Below, piece by piece: positions 44,938 through 54,382 of a DNA stretch of 64,000 nt. Source of the stretch: JBGANR01 sp044222225 (GTDB taxonomy: Bacteria; Actinomycetota; Actinomycetes; Mycobacteriales; Mycobacteriaceae); the NCBI GenBank assembly GCA_044222225.1, contig JBGANR010000007.1:116985-180984 (forward strand). Reading direction: 5' to 3'. The notes under the pieces were generated by a model. The model was given only the letters and a program-made list of their open reading frames with translations, was not told the origin of the DNA and ran no database searches. Numbering within the stretch: the stretch's first letter is position 1; every line of letters starts with the position of its first letter. Made by a program: the position numbers and the translations under genes.

Positions 44938-46137
44938 ATGAGTACCGACATCGTCATCATCGGCGGCGGCGTCATGGGCGCCGCGACCGCCTGGCACCTG
45001 CTGGAAGCCGACCCCGGGCTGTCCGTCGTCATCGTCGAGCCCGATCCGAGCCATCGGCAGGCCGCGTCGTCGACGGCCAGCGGTGGCGTGCGGCAGCTGT
45101 TCACCCGGCCCGAGAACATCCTCATGTCGCAGTACACCCACGAGATCATCGCCGGGTGGGCCGACTGGACGGCGCCGGACGGCACGGCGACGGCCGCGGA
45201 CACCGTCGACCTCGGCTTCAAGGCGCAGGGCTACCTGTTCATCACCGACCCCGCGCGATCCGACCAGCTGCGACGCGATTACGAACTGCAGCGGGGGCTC
45301 GGCGTCGAATCGCTGTGGCTGGAGCCCGAGCAGCTGGCCGAGCGCTACCCGGACATCTACACGGGCGACCTCGGGCCGGCCATCCTCTCGTATCGCGACG
45401 GCTGGCTCGATCCGCACGCCTTCCTGCGCGGCATGCTCGCCCGGGCCCGCCACCTCGGCGCGGAGCACGTCATCGACGCGGTGGTCGGCTTCGAGACCGG
45501 CGGGAACCGCGTCACCGAGGTGGTTCTCGCGTCCGGCCGGCGGCTCACGGCCGAGCACGTCGTGAACGTGGCGGGCGTCTGGGGTTCGGGGCTGTCGGCG
45601 CAGCTGGGTCTGACGCTGCCGGTGGAGCCGATGCGCCGCTACGACCACTACGTCGTGACGGCCACCGACTTCTCGAACTACCCGTTCATCAAGGATCCGT
45701 CCGGGCTGGCCGTGCGGCCCGAGGGCGACGGTCTGACGGCGGCGCGCGTCGACTTCGACACTCCGGCCGCGGCGCCCGTCGCGGGCGGCGGTTTCGATCT
45801 GTCGATCGATCCGGCGTACTTCGAGGACGAGGTGTGGCCGCGGTTGGTCGACCGCGTGCCGTCGGCCGACCAGCTCCGACTCGAATCGACGTGGTCCGGC
45901 CACTACGACCAGAACCGGCTCGACGGCAACATGATCCTCGACCGCTGGACGGGGCACCTCGACAACTTCTACGTCGCGACGGGCTTCTCCGGGCACGGAC
46001 TCATGCACGCGCCGGCCGTCGGCCGCGCGCTGACCGAGCTCATCCGGCACGGCGAGTTCCAGACGATCGACCTGCACCGGATGGGGCTGGCCCGGGTGGC
46101 CGCCGGCGAGCCGTACCGGGAGCTCTCCGTTCGCTGA
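44938..46137 (+). CDS. FAD-dependent DAO-family oxidoreductase (sarcosine/D-amino-acid oxidase-like)
   Basis: A 399-residue flavoprotein. The N-terminal FAD motif is IVIIGGGVMGAATAWHLLE, followed by QAASSTASGGVRQLF (covalent-flavin or active-site region). The C-terminal YVATGFSGHGLMHAPAVGRALTELI is the DAO family signature. The ATG at 44938 follows GCGAGG, so it can be translated on its own even though the upstream ALDH frame is open into it. It likely oxidises a cyclic or N-methylated amino acid; the electron acceptor is unknown. Confidence 0.87.
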   Translation: MSTDIVIIGGGVMGAATAWHLLEADPGLSVVIVEPDPSHRQAASSTASGGVRQLFTRPENILMSQYTHEIIAGWADWTAPDGTATAADTVDLGFKAQGYLFITDPARSDQLRRDYELQRGLGVESLWLEPEQLAERYPDIYTGDLGPAILSYRDGWLDPHAFLRGMLARARHLGAEHVIDAVVGFETGGNRVTEVVLASGRRLTAEHVVNVAGVWGSGLSAQLGLTLPVEPMRRYDHYVVTATDFSNYPFIKDPSGLAVRPEGDGLTAARVDFDTPAAAPVAGGGFDLSIDPAYFEDEVWPRLVDRVPSADQLRLESTWSGHYDQNRLDGNMILDRWTGHLDNFYVATGFSGHGLMHAPAVGRALTELIRHGEFQTIDLHRMGLARVAAGEPYRELSVR

Positions 46138-46590
46138 CGATCCGGTGACGGGTCCGTCGACCTCCCGGACGTCGGGTGGCCGGTGGCGCGGCGGGGAACC
46201 CGCGCGCCGCCCACTCGATGTCCGGGTCGCAGACGCGGGTGGCCGGGGTCCGCCGACCCTGGCCCTCGGCCACCCGCCCGCGTCGGACGCGCGGTCCCGG
46301 CGTTCGTCGCACGGCGTTCGCCGCACAGCGTCGGGCGTCGGGCGTCGGGCGTCGGGCGTCGGGCGTCGGGCGTCGGGCGTCGGGCGTCGGGCGTCGGGCG
46401 TCGGGCGTCGGGCGTCGACAGATTGTCGAACGCGGCGCCCGTCGACCATCCTGACCACCTCGGCAGGTCCCGGCGATGAGCCCAGGAGACACTTCTGACC
46501 TGCTGCGACACTTCTGTCACCGGTGTCCGATTGTGGTTCCCGTGACAAATCTCTCTTTTATTAATCGAACATGCTCGGTAGAATCGGGGC
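46138..46590. other. 453-bp intergenic region with heptanucleotide repeat and AT-rich promoter
   Basis: No gene is supported here. It holds a 12-copy GTCGGGC repeat (46330-46413). Just before the DUF222 gene is an unusually AT-rich patch (AAATCTCTCTTTTATTAAT near 46543-46561) with TAGAAT at 46579-46584 as a probable -10. ORFs that cross the repeat are artefacts of its low complexity. Confidence 0.7.
46330..46413 (+). repeat. Tandem heptanucleotide repeat, 12 copies of GTCGGGC
   Basis: Twelve perfect units followed by the partial unit GTCG. It is intergenic, 177 bp before the DUF222 start. As 7 is not a multiple of 3, copy-number change would shift any frame through it, but no gene is known to cross it. 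Confidence 0.95.
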
Positions 46591-48326
46591 ATGACGATCA
46601 ACCCGCCCGCACACGTTCTGGAACCGGTCCCGGTCCCAGAACACGTTCGCGTATGGCTTGACGGGTTGAATGTGGCCGAGCTTGCGGGCGTGCAGTTGGA
46701 GGCCGGTCGGTTGATGGCCGGGATGTCGATGATCCCGTTGGCCGACACCGATATCGAAGCCGTGGTCGCGGCGACCGAACAGGTGTCCCGCTACGGCGAC
46801 GGCATCCAACTGCGAGCCGTCACCGAGGGCTTGATCCGCGGGTTGCCCGGACAGCGGGGTGCGCGGCCGGGCGCCTGGCTGCGCGGGTTGGCGTGGATCG
46901 CCGGCTGCGAAGCGAACCAGCGCGTCCGGGACGCTGCTGTGTTCGGGCCCCGGACCGGGATGTACGGACAGGCCCAAGACCCGGTGCATCCGGTCACCGC
47001 GCAGGCGGTGTTCGACGGCCGCTGCTCGCGTGTCGCGGCACGGTCGATCGCGAAAGCCATCGACACCGTCCCTGCCGATAAGGCTGAGATGGCTGACGAG
47101 ATCCTAGGGACCGCCGCCCGCCACGTCACCCCGGACGATGTGAAAGGACTGTGCGCGAAAATCCTGAACCTCGTCGACCCCGACCGCCAGCAGGCCGATG
47201 AGATCTGCCGCCGGAAACGCGGCCTCACGCTGGGGAAACAAGACGCCTACGGCATGAGCAAACTGTCCGGGCATCTGGACCCGGAAGCCCGCGCCCTGCT
47301 GGAACCGATCCTGGCGAAATACGCCCGGCCGGGGGTGAACAACCCCGCCGACGACCAGCCGCTCGGCGCCGACACCTCGAGTGAGGACGTGCTCGACGCC
47401 GCACGGCGGGATCGGCGAAACAACGCCCAACGCCAACACGACGCCCTCGCCACCGCCCTACGCGATGTTCTCAGGTCGGGCGAGCTGGGTGTGCACCGTG
47501 GGCTACCCGTCATGGTCATCGCGACCGTCGACGTCCACGATCTGGAACGGGAGACCGGCCTGTCCTGCACCGCCTCGGGTGGATCGTTGCCGGTCAAGGA
47601 TCTGGTGCGGATGGCCGAACCGATGCACCCTTACCTCACCGTGTGCGACCAACGTCGACCGCTCGATCTGTATCGCGGGAAACGCCTGGCTTCCTTCGAT
47701 CAGCGCGTCGCGTTGTATGGCGCCGAGCGTGGCTGCTCCCGGCCCGGGTGTGACGCGCCCGCCACCCGAACGCAGGTGCATCACGTGGTGGAATGGCGTG
47801 ACGGCGGGTTGACGAACATCGAGTATTAACCCTGGTGTGCGACGGCTGCCACCCGATGCTCAACCCCGACGGCACCTGGCGCACCGACCTCGTCGGACCC
47901 GACGGCAAGCCGATCACCCACACCACCGCCAGCGATCCCGCACACGCACCCGGCGACCGGGTAGGCGCCGACGTGGCCGAGAGCCGCGGCGATCCGCCCG
48001 AGGGTCCGGCCACTACCGACGCGACCACCAGTCGCGGCGATACCACCTGTCCGAACGTCGGCGCCGATGGATCCGGCGACAGCACGGGGGTGCCGTCCTG
48101 GCAGTTCGTCGACGACGCACCGCTGCCCGACAGCGACACCCACGCGTCCGCGAACACCGATGCGTCCGACGCCGACGACCTCGACCCCCGCCGCCGCTGC
48201 ACCACCCCGCGTGTCCTCTGGAAACGCACCGGCGCCGCCGGCTACGAACCGCTCAACACCCGCCACCACCCGGAAGAAGAACTCGCCGAGTACACCGCCA
48301 TCGCCGAACGGGACCGTCGGCGATGA
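46591..48326 (+). pseudogene. DUF222/13E12 HNH endonuclease-like gene, frameshifted within the HNH motif
   Basis: A DUF222-type protein of the 13E12 repeat family, abundant in mycolic-acid bacteria. The first frame (46591-47829, 412 residues) ends in CSRPGCDAPATRTQVHHVVE then WRDGGLTNIEY and a stop. The expected continuation NLTLVCDGCHPML is in another frame (from 47826). A single missing base in the Asn codon near 47824 explains the break. The C-terminal part (47835-48326) is Pro/Asp/Thr-rich. The promoter is close to the ATG. Confidence 0.8.
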
Positions 48327-48370
48327 CGGCCCGCCGACACGAATCGGGCCGGCCGACGATCCGAAGCCGG

Positions 48371-49810
48371 CTACTCCGGAACGAGTTCCAAGTCGTTGAC
48401 GTGTCCGGCGACGCGAACCCGCTCCACCGCGCGCATCTTGTTCACCGCGTCGAGCGCCGCCACCTTGTACCCCTCTGCCAGGGTCGGGTAATTGAAGACG
48501 CTGTCGACCAGGTAGTCGACGGTCCCGCCGCATCCCATCACCGTCTGGCCGATGTGCACGAGTTCGGTGGCATTGGTGCCGAAGGCGTGGACGCCCAGCA
48601 GCGTCCGGTCATCAGCGTGGACGAGCAGCTTGAGCATGCCGCACGAATCGCCCATGATCGCGCCGCGGGCGAGTTCGCGGTAGCGGGCGATGCCCACCTC
48701 GAAAGGCGTGTTCGCCGTCGTCAACTCGTCCTCGGTCTTGCCCACATAGCTGATCTCCGGAATCGAGTAGATCCCGATCGGCGTGGTGTCGGAATGATTG
48801 CCCACCGGCTCACCGAACGCGTGGTAAGCCGCGCGGCGGCCCTGTTCCATCGACGTCGCGGCGAGCGCCGGAAAGCCGATCACATCGCCGACCGCATAAA
48901 TGTGCTCCGCCTCGGTCCGCCCGTCCGCGTCGACGGAGAGTCGGCCGCGCTTATCGGCGCTCAGACCCGCGGCATCGACGCGCAGTTCATCGGTGACGCC
49001 CTGTCGGCCGGCCGAATAGAGCACCGTGTCGGCCGGAATCTTCTTACCCGACGCCAGCACCGTCAGCGTTCCCGACGGATGACGCTCGACCGTCTTCACT
49101 CTTTCGGAGAAACGGAAGGTGACGCCGCGCTCGCGCAGCTGATATTGCAGCGCCTCGACGATCTCGCGGTCGCAGAAATCGAGCATCGACGAACGCGATT
49201 CGATGACCGTCACCTTCGTACCCAAAGCCGCGAACATCGACGCGTATTCGATGCCGATGACGCCCGCACCGACGACCACCATCGACGTCGGAACGCGATC
49301 CATGCCCAGGATCTGGTCGGAATCGACGATCGTCATCCCGTCGAACTCGACCGTGGACGGACGCGCCGGCCGTGTGCCGACCGCGATGACGAACTTGTCG
49401 CCGGTGATCTTCTTCAGATCGCCGGTCGCGTCCTCCACCTCCACCTCATGGGTGCCGGAGAACCGCGCGCTCCCCAGCATCAGGTTGACCCTGTTGCGCG
49501 CGAGCTGATTGCGGATGATGTCGATCTCCTTGCCGACGACGTGCATCGTGCGCGCGGAGAGATCGGCCACGGTGATCTCGGATTTCAGCCGATAGGACTG
49601 ACCGTAGAGTTCTCGCTGATTGAGTCCGGTGAGATACAGCACGGCTTCGCGCATCGTCTTCGACGGGATCGTCCCGGTGTTGATGCATACGCCGCCGACC
49701 ATGTCGCGGCGCTCGATGACCAGAGCTCGCCTACCGAGCTTGGCGGCCGCTATCGCCGCCTTCTGTCCCGCGGGACCAGAACCGATGACGACCAGATCGT
49801 AGTGATCCAC
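48371..49810 (-). CDS. sthA: Soluble pyridine nucleotide transhydrogenase
   Basis: A 479-residue flavoprotein that transfers hydride between NADPH and NAD+. The FAD motif VVIGSGPAGQKAAIAAAKLG is at residue 6 onwards. GGVCINTGTIPSKTMREAV near 40 keeps one Cys and has Thr in place of the second redox Cys, the hallmark of SthA versus lipoamide dehydrogenase. The NAD(P) motif VVVGAGVIGIEYASMFAALG lies near 178. Start is GTG 49810 with TTGGAG. It balances NADPH from catabolism. Confidence 0.93.
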   Translation of the reverse strand: MDHYDLVVIGSGPAGQKAAIAAAKLGRRALVIERRDMVGGVCINTGTIPSKTMREAVLYLTGLNQRELYGQSYRLKSEITVADLSARTMHVVGKEIDIIRNQLARNRVNLMLGSARFSGTHEVEVEDATGDLKKITGDKFVIAVGTRPARPSTVEFDGMTIVDSDQILGMDRVPTSMVVVGAGVIGIEYASMFAALGTKVTVIESRSSMLDFCDREIVEALQYQLRERGVTFRFSERVKTVERHPSGTLTVLASGKKIPADTVLYSAGRQGVTDELRVDAAGLSADKRGRLSVDADGRTEAEHIYAVGDVIGFPALAATSMEQGRRAAYHAFGEPVGNHSDTTPIGIYSIPEISYVGKTEDELTTANTPFEVGIARYRELARGAIMGDSCGMLKLLVHADDRTLLGVHAFGTNATELVHIGQTVMGCGGTVDYLVDSVFNYPTLAEGYKVAALDAVNKMRAVERVRVAGHVNDLELVPE

Positions 49811-49948
49811 GCGGTACTCCAAACGTCTCAACTGCTGCCGGTCCGGCGTCCTACGCGGATCGCCGACGCACACAGTGTTGCGCACCGGCGTCGCGCGTGC
49901 GTGGTGAACGCCGCAGAACAACGCGGATCGCCGCGATGCCGATCGCCG

Positions 49949-50392
49949 CTACGCCTTCGGGCTCTGCCGGATCTCCAACGTCACGCCCGCCTCGGGCGTC
50001 TGGAAATAGGTGAAGCCCGTGCGATCGGGGCGGCGGCCGTACATCCAGGTCTCGGCGCCGAGTGCGTTGACCCGCTCCGTCGACGAGTCGACGTCGTCGA
50101 CGACGAACCCGAGATGGAAGACGCCGCCGCCGGTGCGCTGCAGGAACTCCCACTGCGGCGAGCCGCCCGGCACCGGCTCGCAGAGCTGCAACTGCAGTCC
50201 GGGCTCGTCGGTATACATGTACTTCATCGCCATGAAGCCCTGCTCGTCGGCGACCTTCAGGTCGGTGTAGTCCGTCAGCGGCGGATACTGCCGCCACCCG
50301 GTGATGCCGAGGGACTCGTAGTAGGCGAGCGCCTTCTCGATGTCGGGAACGACGACGCAGACGTGGTGTGCCGTGCCGAACGGGTTGGTCAT
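49949..50392 (-). CDS. VOC (glyoxalase/methylmalonyl-CoA epimerase-like) protein
   Basis: A 147-residue vicinal-oxygen-chelate protein. It starts AHHVCVVVPDIEKALAYYESLG and later has GGGVFHLGFVVDDVDSSTERV, the repeated metal-binding His/Glu pattern, ending GVTLEIRQ. It resembles the protein at 59372-59827, so the two are paralogues in one catabolic region. A perfect 15-bp operator-like palindrome lies upstream (50413-50427). The reaction is unknown. Confidence 0.85.
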   Translation of the reverse strand: MTNPFGTAHHVCVVVPDIEKALAYYESLGITGWRQYPPLTDYTDLKVADEQGFMAMKYMYTDEPGLQLQLCEPVPGGSPQWEFLQRTGGGVFHLGFVVDDVDSSTERVNALGAETWMYGRRPDRTGFTYFQTPEAGVTLEIRQSPKA

Positions 50393-50412
50393 GAATCCTC
50401 CTGGTACGGGTC

Positions 50413-50427
50413 GATGGTCAGACCATC
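50413..50427. promoter_or_regulatory. GntR/FCD-type operator candidate upstream of the VOC gene
   Basis: GATGGTC-A-GACCATC, perfect 7-bp inverted repeat. The core TGGTC-N-GACCA also occurs upstream of pruA at 63497-63507. Confidence 0.55.
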
Positions 50428-50566
50428 CCATCGCCGCCCGGCCCGGGACAGACCGCGTACGTTCCCGGAGCGCGAAGCGACCCTTATGGCCGCGACCGAC
50501 ACGGGATCCTGACCGGTTCGGCGTAGCGTCGGCAGCCGTCGCCCTGGGCGCCACGTCCCGCACGAC

Positions 50567-51466
50567 CTACGCCCTCGACGACGGCACCGTCACCCTGCCG
50601 CTCAGCGCGCTCGCCGTGTAGCCCGGCGACGCCGCCAACGCCTCGATCGACGCCGCCATGTCCGCGACGAAGGCGTCTCGCCGCTCGGCGTCGAGCACAT
50701 CGAGCGAGAGATAAGGATTGAGGTCTTCCAGCTCGACGAGCAGCAGGTCGTCGCCCACACGGCAGGCGTCGACGCGCTGGATCCCGTGGTCGACGTCGTT
50801 CCAATCGACGAATCGCCGGGCGAAATCGAGGTCGGCCGCGGTCGGCCGGTAAGGCCGGAGCCGCCAGCGCTGCGCCGGGTCCGGGGCGTACAGCGCGTAC
50901 TGGAAGGTGCGATCGACGAAGTAGAAGGACACCTCGTAGCGGAAGTCGACGCAGGGCTGGACGAGCAGGGTTTCCGCGGCGTCCGCATCGAGCACCTCGG
51001 GCAGTTCGGCGCGTCCGACGAATCGCAGCCCGATGGAATCGGAACCGTGCAGCGGCTTGACGACATACCGCTCCACCGCCGGCAGCCGATCGAGCGCGGC
51101 GAGCCCGTCGCGCCCGTCGACGGTCGGGATCACCGGATACCCGGCGTCGTACAGCTCCGGCAGATAGCGCTTGCCCTGCTGGTCGGCCTTACCCGTCAGC
51201 TCGGTGAAGACGCGGGCACCCGTCGCGACGGCACGTTCCCGGAAGGCGACGTGCTCGTCCCGATAGTGGATCGCCGGGCCGCTGTTGCGCACGACGACGA
51301 CGTCGAACGCGTCCATCAGCGCGGCCGCGTCCTTCGGGTGACACAGCGCGAGGTCGAAGCGCGTCCGCAACCGGGACGACAGCTCGATGTCCTCGTCGCA
51401 GTATCGACGCCCACGCGCCTCGTAGGACAGGTCGGTGACATACAGGACGCTGGTCCGCGCGGGCAT
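50567..51466 (-). CDS. ATP-grasp-like protein
   Basis: A 299-residue protein with an ATP-grasp-like layout: a Lys in VERYVVKPLHGSDSIGLRFV near residue 130, LLVQPCVDFRYEVSFYFV near 165, and a metal-binding ELEDLNPYLSLD near 245. This fold joins a carboxylate to an amine or thiol via an acyl phosphate. It lies between a VOC gene and the hydroxyproline-dehydratase-like gene, ending one base before that gene's operon partner. It is the most obscure gene of the cluster; no substrate can be proposed. Confidence 0.65.
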   Translation of the reverse strand: MPARTSVLYVTDLSYEARGRRYCDEDIELSSRLRTRFDLALCHPKDAAALMDAFDVVVVRNSGPAIHYRDEHVAFRERAVATGARVFTELTGKADQQGKRYLPELYDAGYPVIPTVDGRDGLAALDRLPAVERYVVKPLHGSDSIGLRFVGRAELPEVLDADAAETLLVQPCVDFRYEVSFYFVDRTFQYALYAPDPAQRWRLRPYRPTAADLDFARRFVDWNDVDHGIQRVDACRVGDDLLLVELEDLNPYLSLDVLDAERRDAFVADMAASIEALAASPGYTASALSGRVTVPSSRA

Positions 51467-51467
51467 G

Positions 51468-52526
51468 TCAGCGCGCCCAGATGTCGGCGACCGTCAGCCC
51501 CTCGGGGAACGGGTCGGTGGGGTCGAGGACGTAGTTGGCGAAGCCCGTGATCCAGCCGTGGCCGGTGATCTCGGGGATGATCGCGGGCGTGTCGCCGAGC
51601 ATGGTGGTCGCCACGATCCGGCCGGTGAAGACGGTGCCGGTGATGCTCTCGTGGCGGAACTCCTCGCCGACGGCGAGCAGGCCGCGGGCGTGCATCGTCG
51701 CCATGCGGGCGGACGTCCCGGTGCCGCACGGCGAGCGGTCGATGCAGCCGAGGAAGCTCTCCGGGGCGTCCCACCGCGCGACGCCCGACGGCATCGTGAC
51801 GGCGTTGCGCCGGTGGTTCGCCGGCGAATGCGCGGGGCCGGAGAGCTGCGAGATGGAGACGCCGGCGAGCGTCGGGTCCAGCGGGTGCCGGACGTCGTAC
51901 TGCTCGCTCGCCGCCAGCGTCAGCATCTGCCCGTACCTGACGATCTCCCGGCCCTCATCGGGGGTGAGCGACAGCCCGAACCGGGCGGCGTCGGCGATGA
52001 CGTAGCACATGCCGCCCCAGGCGATGTCCGCCGTGACGGTGCCGACGCCGGGGATCTCGACCGGAACGTCGAGGTGGGCGGCATAGGCGGGCTGGTTGCG
52101 GAAGGTGATCGAGGTCGCCTTGCCGTTCTCGACGGTCGCGCGGATCCCGATGAGCCCGGCCGGGGCCTCCAGGTTGAACTCGGTGACGGGCTCGGTGACC
52201 TCGACCATCCCCGTCTCTACGAGAGCCGTCGCGACACAGATCGTGTTCGACCCCGACATCGCCGGGTACTCGACGTGCTCCATGATGACGTAGCCGAAGT
52301 CGGCGTCCGGATGGTTCGACGGCAGCACGAGGTTGCAGCACATGCCCGGATAGCCGCGCGGCTCGTTGAGCATCAGCCGGCGCAGCCCGTCGGCCTCGTG
52401 CTCGAGATACCGCGCCTTGTCGAGCATCGTCTCGCCGGGGACGTTCCCGACGCCGCCGACGATGACCCGTCCGGGCAGTCCGTCCGCGTGCACGTCGACG
52501 GCGTTGATCATGCGTCCGAGCCTCAT
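51468..52526 (-). CDS. Proline racemase-family protein, trans-3-hydroxy-L-proline dehydratase-like
   Basis: A 352-residue protein. The first catalytic position in the family motif is Ser (EYPAMSGSNTI, Ser-91) instead of Cys, while the second Cys remains (CIDRSPCGTGTSA, Cys-267). A Ser(or Thr)/Cys pair marks trans-3-hydroxy-L-proline dehydratases, whereas racemases and 4-hydroxyproline epimerases keep Cys/Cys. It would convert the substrate to 1-pyrroline-2-carboxylate. The ATP-grasp-like gene starts one base after its stop on the same strand. Confidence 0.85.
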   Translation of the reverse strand: MRLGRMINAVDVHADGLPGRVIVGGVGNVPGETMLDKARYLEHEADGLRRLMLNEPRGYPGMCCNLVLPSNHPDADFGYVIMEHVEYPAMSGSNTICVATALVETGMVEVTEPVTEFNLEAPAGLIGIRATVENGKATSITFRNQPAYAAHLDVPVEIPGVGTVTADIAWGGMCYVIADAARFGLSLTPDEGREIVRYGQMLTLAASEQYDVRHPLDPTLAGVSISQLSGPAHSPANHRRNAVTMPSGVARWDAPESFLGCIDRSPCGTGTSARMATMHARGLLAVGEEFRHESITGTVFTGRIVATTMLGDTPAIIPEITGHGWITGFANYVLDPTDPFPEGLTVADIWAR

Positions 52527-52576
52527 GTCTGCGGGCCTCTCGTCTTAGGCGGCACCGACGACCGCACCGATGAATG

Positions 52577-52592
52577 ATGTGACCTGTGACAT
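52577..52592. promoter_or_regulatory. Repeated TGTGAC site upstream of the dehydratase gene
   Basis: ATGTGACCTGTGACAT holds two direct TGTGAC copies 7 bp apart. ATGTGAC also occurs upstream of the APC permease (57431) and, reversed, upstream of pruA (63520-63526). Confidence 0.4.
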
Positions 52593-52609
52593 GCTATAGC
52601 GCCGAGCGG

Positions 52610-54217
52610 CTACTCCGCGGAGATCGGAGACGAGGCGTCGGCCGGCAGGCGGGCCTGCGAGAGCATGGACCGCGCGCAGCCGTCCATCTTGCTGCGCCAG
52701 GCGTCGACGGCCGCCTCGGGATCACGCCACCGGATCGCGGCGATGATCCTGCCGTCGTCGGCGACGATCTCGTCCGTCGGACAACGATGATTCAGCCCGA
52801 ACATCGCGAGAAACAATCGCAGATGCAGCGTGAGCCGGGTGAACATCGCCGCGATCCGCGGCATGTCCGCCGATCGTGCGAGTTCGTCCAGCAACTCCAG
52901 GTCGAGCGCCCCGCATTCCGACGTCAAGCCCAGCTCGTCGCACCGCAGGATCCCGGCGTAATGGTCGTCGATCGACGCCGGAAGCGGGACGGCCGACGAG
53001 GCGATCCGCCGGACGACGGCGGTGCCGAGCAGCCCCAGCGCCGTGTGGATCTCGACGATGTCACGGTGCGTGGGGACCCGGAGCAGCCACTGCCCGCCGC
53101 GGTGCTCGAAGAGCCCCTCCTCGGCGAATCGCGCCAACACACCGGCGACGCGTCCCGGAGGAACCTCCGACCGTTCGGCGACGCGCCGGATCGGCACGGG
53201 CTCCCCCGCCGCCGGTTCGCCGTCCGCGACCACGGCGCAGAGCGCTCGAATGACCACGCCGAGTTCACCGACCGGACGGTCCGGCTCGCCGCGGTGCGTC
53301 TCCCGCCGGATCGGCGGCGAGCCGCTCGGCGCGCGGGTCCAGACGAACTCGTCGGATCCACGGCGACACGCCAGGCGGATCCGGCGCTGGACGTCGCGCA
53401 GTTCGGCCAGTTGCCCGGGATCGACCGCCGTCGCGATCCGGTGCAGCAGCGCCGGCCACTGCCGCGGGGTCACCGCATGCACCGTGATCTCGGGGTGGGC
53501 TCGCAACCAGCGTTGGACCTGCGCGTCCACGGCGATGTCGACGACGAGCGTGACGGGCACCGCGGGCAGGTCGGCCGTGACGCGACGAAGGAATCCGACG
53601 GCTCCGGGCGTCGCGTCGTCGACCGCCGCGTCGCCGTCGGGCTTGAAGTGCAGACGGGCGCACAGGATCGTCTCGATGACGTCGACCGCCACCTCCGACA
53701 CCGGCGAGCGGCGCACCCCCGCGGCGGCGTGGAAGACGAGTGCGCTCCCCGCCGGCCCGATGTCGATGCCGGCCAGCACAGAGGCGGCGGCCTCCGACAG
53801 AATCACCGCCTCGTGCTCGGCGCGCGGGAAGCACCGTTGCCTGATCCGGCTGACCGTCGCCTGACTGACGCCGACGGCGTCGGCGACCGAGCGCGTCGTC
53901 CACCGCGCACTCCCCTCCGGCGGTTCGTCGAGCACACACCGCAGCACGACGTCGTCGGAGATCTGCGACTGTCCGGCGCGCGGCGCGTCGCACAGGCCTG
54001 CGGCACCGGCCGCGGCATAGCGCGATCGCCATTTCCAGGCGGTCGCCTTGGCGACGGACGATCGCTTGGTGCCCTCGACCGGACCGAGCTCGTCATGGTC
54101 GAGGATGATGCGCGCACGAGAGGCGACACCGGCCAGGGTCCGCCGCGATCGCGCGATGTGTTCCAGCTCGGCGCGTTCCTCGGGGGCGAGTCGGGAGATA
54201 CGGCTGCGCGTGGTCAC
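52610..54217 (-). CDS. GntR/FCD regulator fused to an IS630-transposase-derived N-terminus
   Basis: A 535-residue single frame (start GTG 54217 with GAGGAG; an ATG at 54229 is possible). Residues about 1-130 resemble the IS630 HTH region: RSRRTLAGVASRARIIL, ATAWKWRSRYAAAGAAGL and WTTRSVADAVGVSQATVSRI. Residues about 140-300 resemble a DDE domain (LVVDIAVDAQVQRWLRAHP, then FVWTRA), with the first Asp and the final Glu positions not recognisable. A winged helix follows (VRRVAERSEVPPGR-like, about 340-385) and an FCD-like ligand domain (about 390-525). It probably controls the neighbouring proline-type catabolic genes. Confidence 0.7.
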   Translation of the reverse strand: MTTRSRISRLAPEERAELEHIARSRRTLAGVASRARIILDHDELGPVEGTKRSSVAKATAWKWRSRYAAAGAAGLCDAPRAGQSQISDDVVLRCVLDEPPEGSARWTTRSVADAVGVSQATVSRIRQRCFPRAEHEAVILSEAAASVLAGIDIGPAGSALVFHAAAGVRRSPVSEVAVDVIETILCARLHFKPDGDAAVDDATPGAVGFLRRVTADLPAVPVTLVVDIAVDAQVQRWLRAHPEITVHAVTPRQWPALLHRIATAVDPGQLAELRDVQRRIRLACRRGSDEFVWTRAPSGSPPIRRETHRGEPDRPVGELGVVIRALCAVVADGEPAAGEPVPIRRVAERSEVPPGRVAGVLARFAEEGLFEHRGGQWLLRVPTHRDIVEIHTALGLLGTAVVRRIASSAVPLPASIDDHYAGILRCDELGLTSECGALDLELLDELARSADMPRIAAMFTRLTLHLRLFLAMFGLNHRCPTDEIVADDGRIIAAIRWRDPEAAVDAWRSKMDGCARSMLSQARLPADASSPISAE

Positions 54218-54382
54218 GTTTCTCCTCATCGATCGATGGCACGACTCGCGCGGACGTACGCGAATCTGGAAGCGACGTTATTCGGCGCCGCGACGTCAGC
54301 CGTCGTCCTGGCGGACAACGACTTCCCGAGTTCTTCGTCGGATGAGACGAAGCCTCCCCGGGCTGTGGCAGTGTGTGCGCAC

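Noticed and set aside
46330..46413. Tandem repeat as a possible CRISPR array
   Set aside because: Units are contiguous 7-mers without spacers, and no cas genes are nearby.
46176..46498. ORFs across the heptanucleotide repeat
   Set aside because: They read only low-complexity RRASGVG/PDARRPT repeats on both strands, without ribosome sites or family resemblance.
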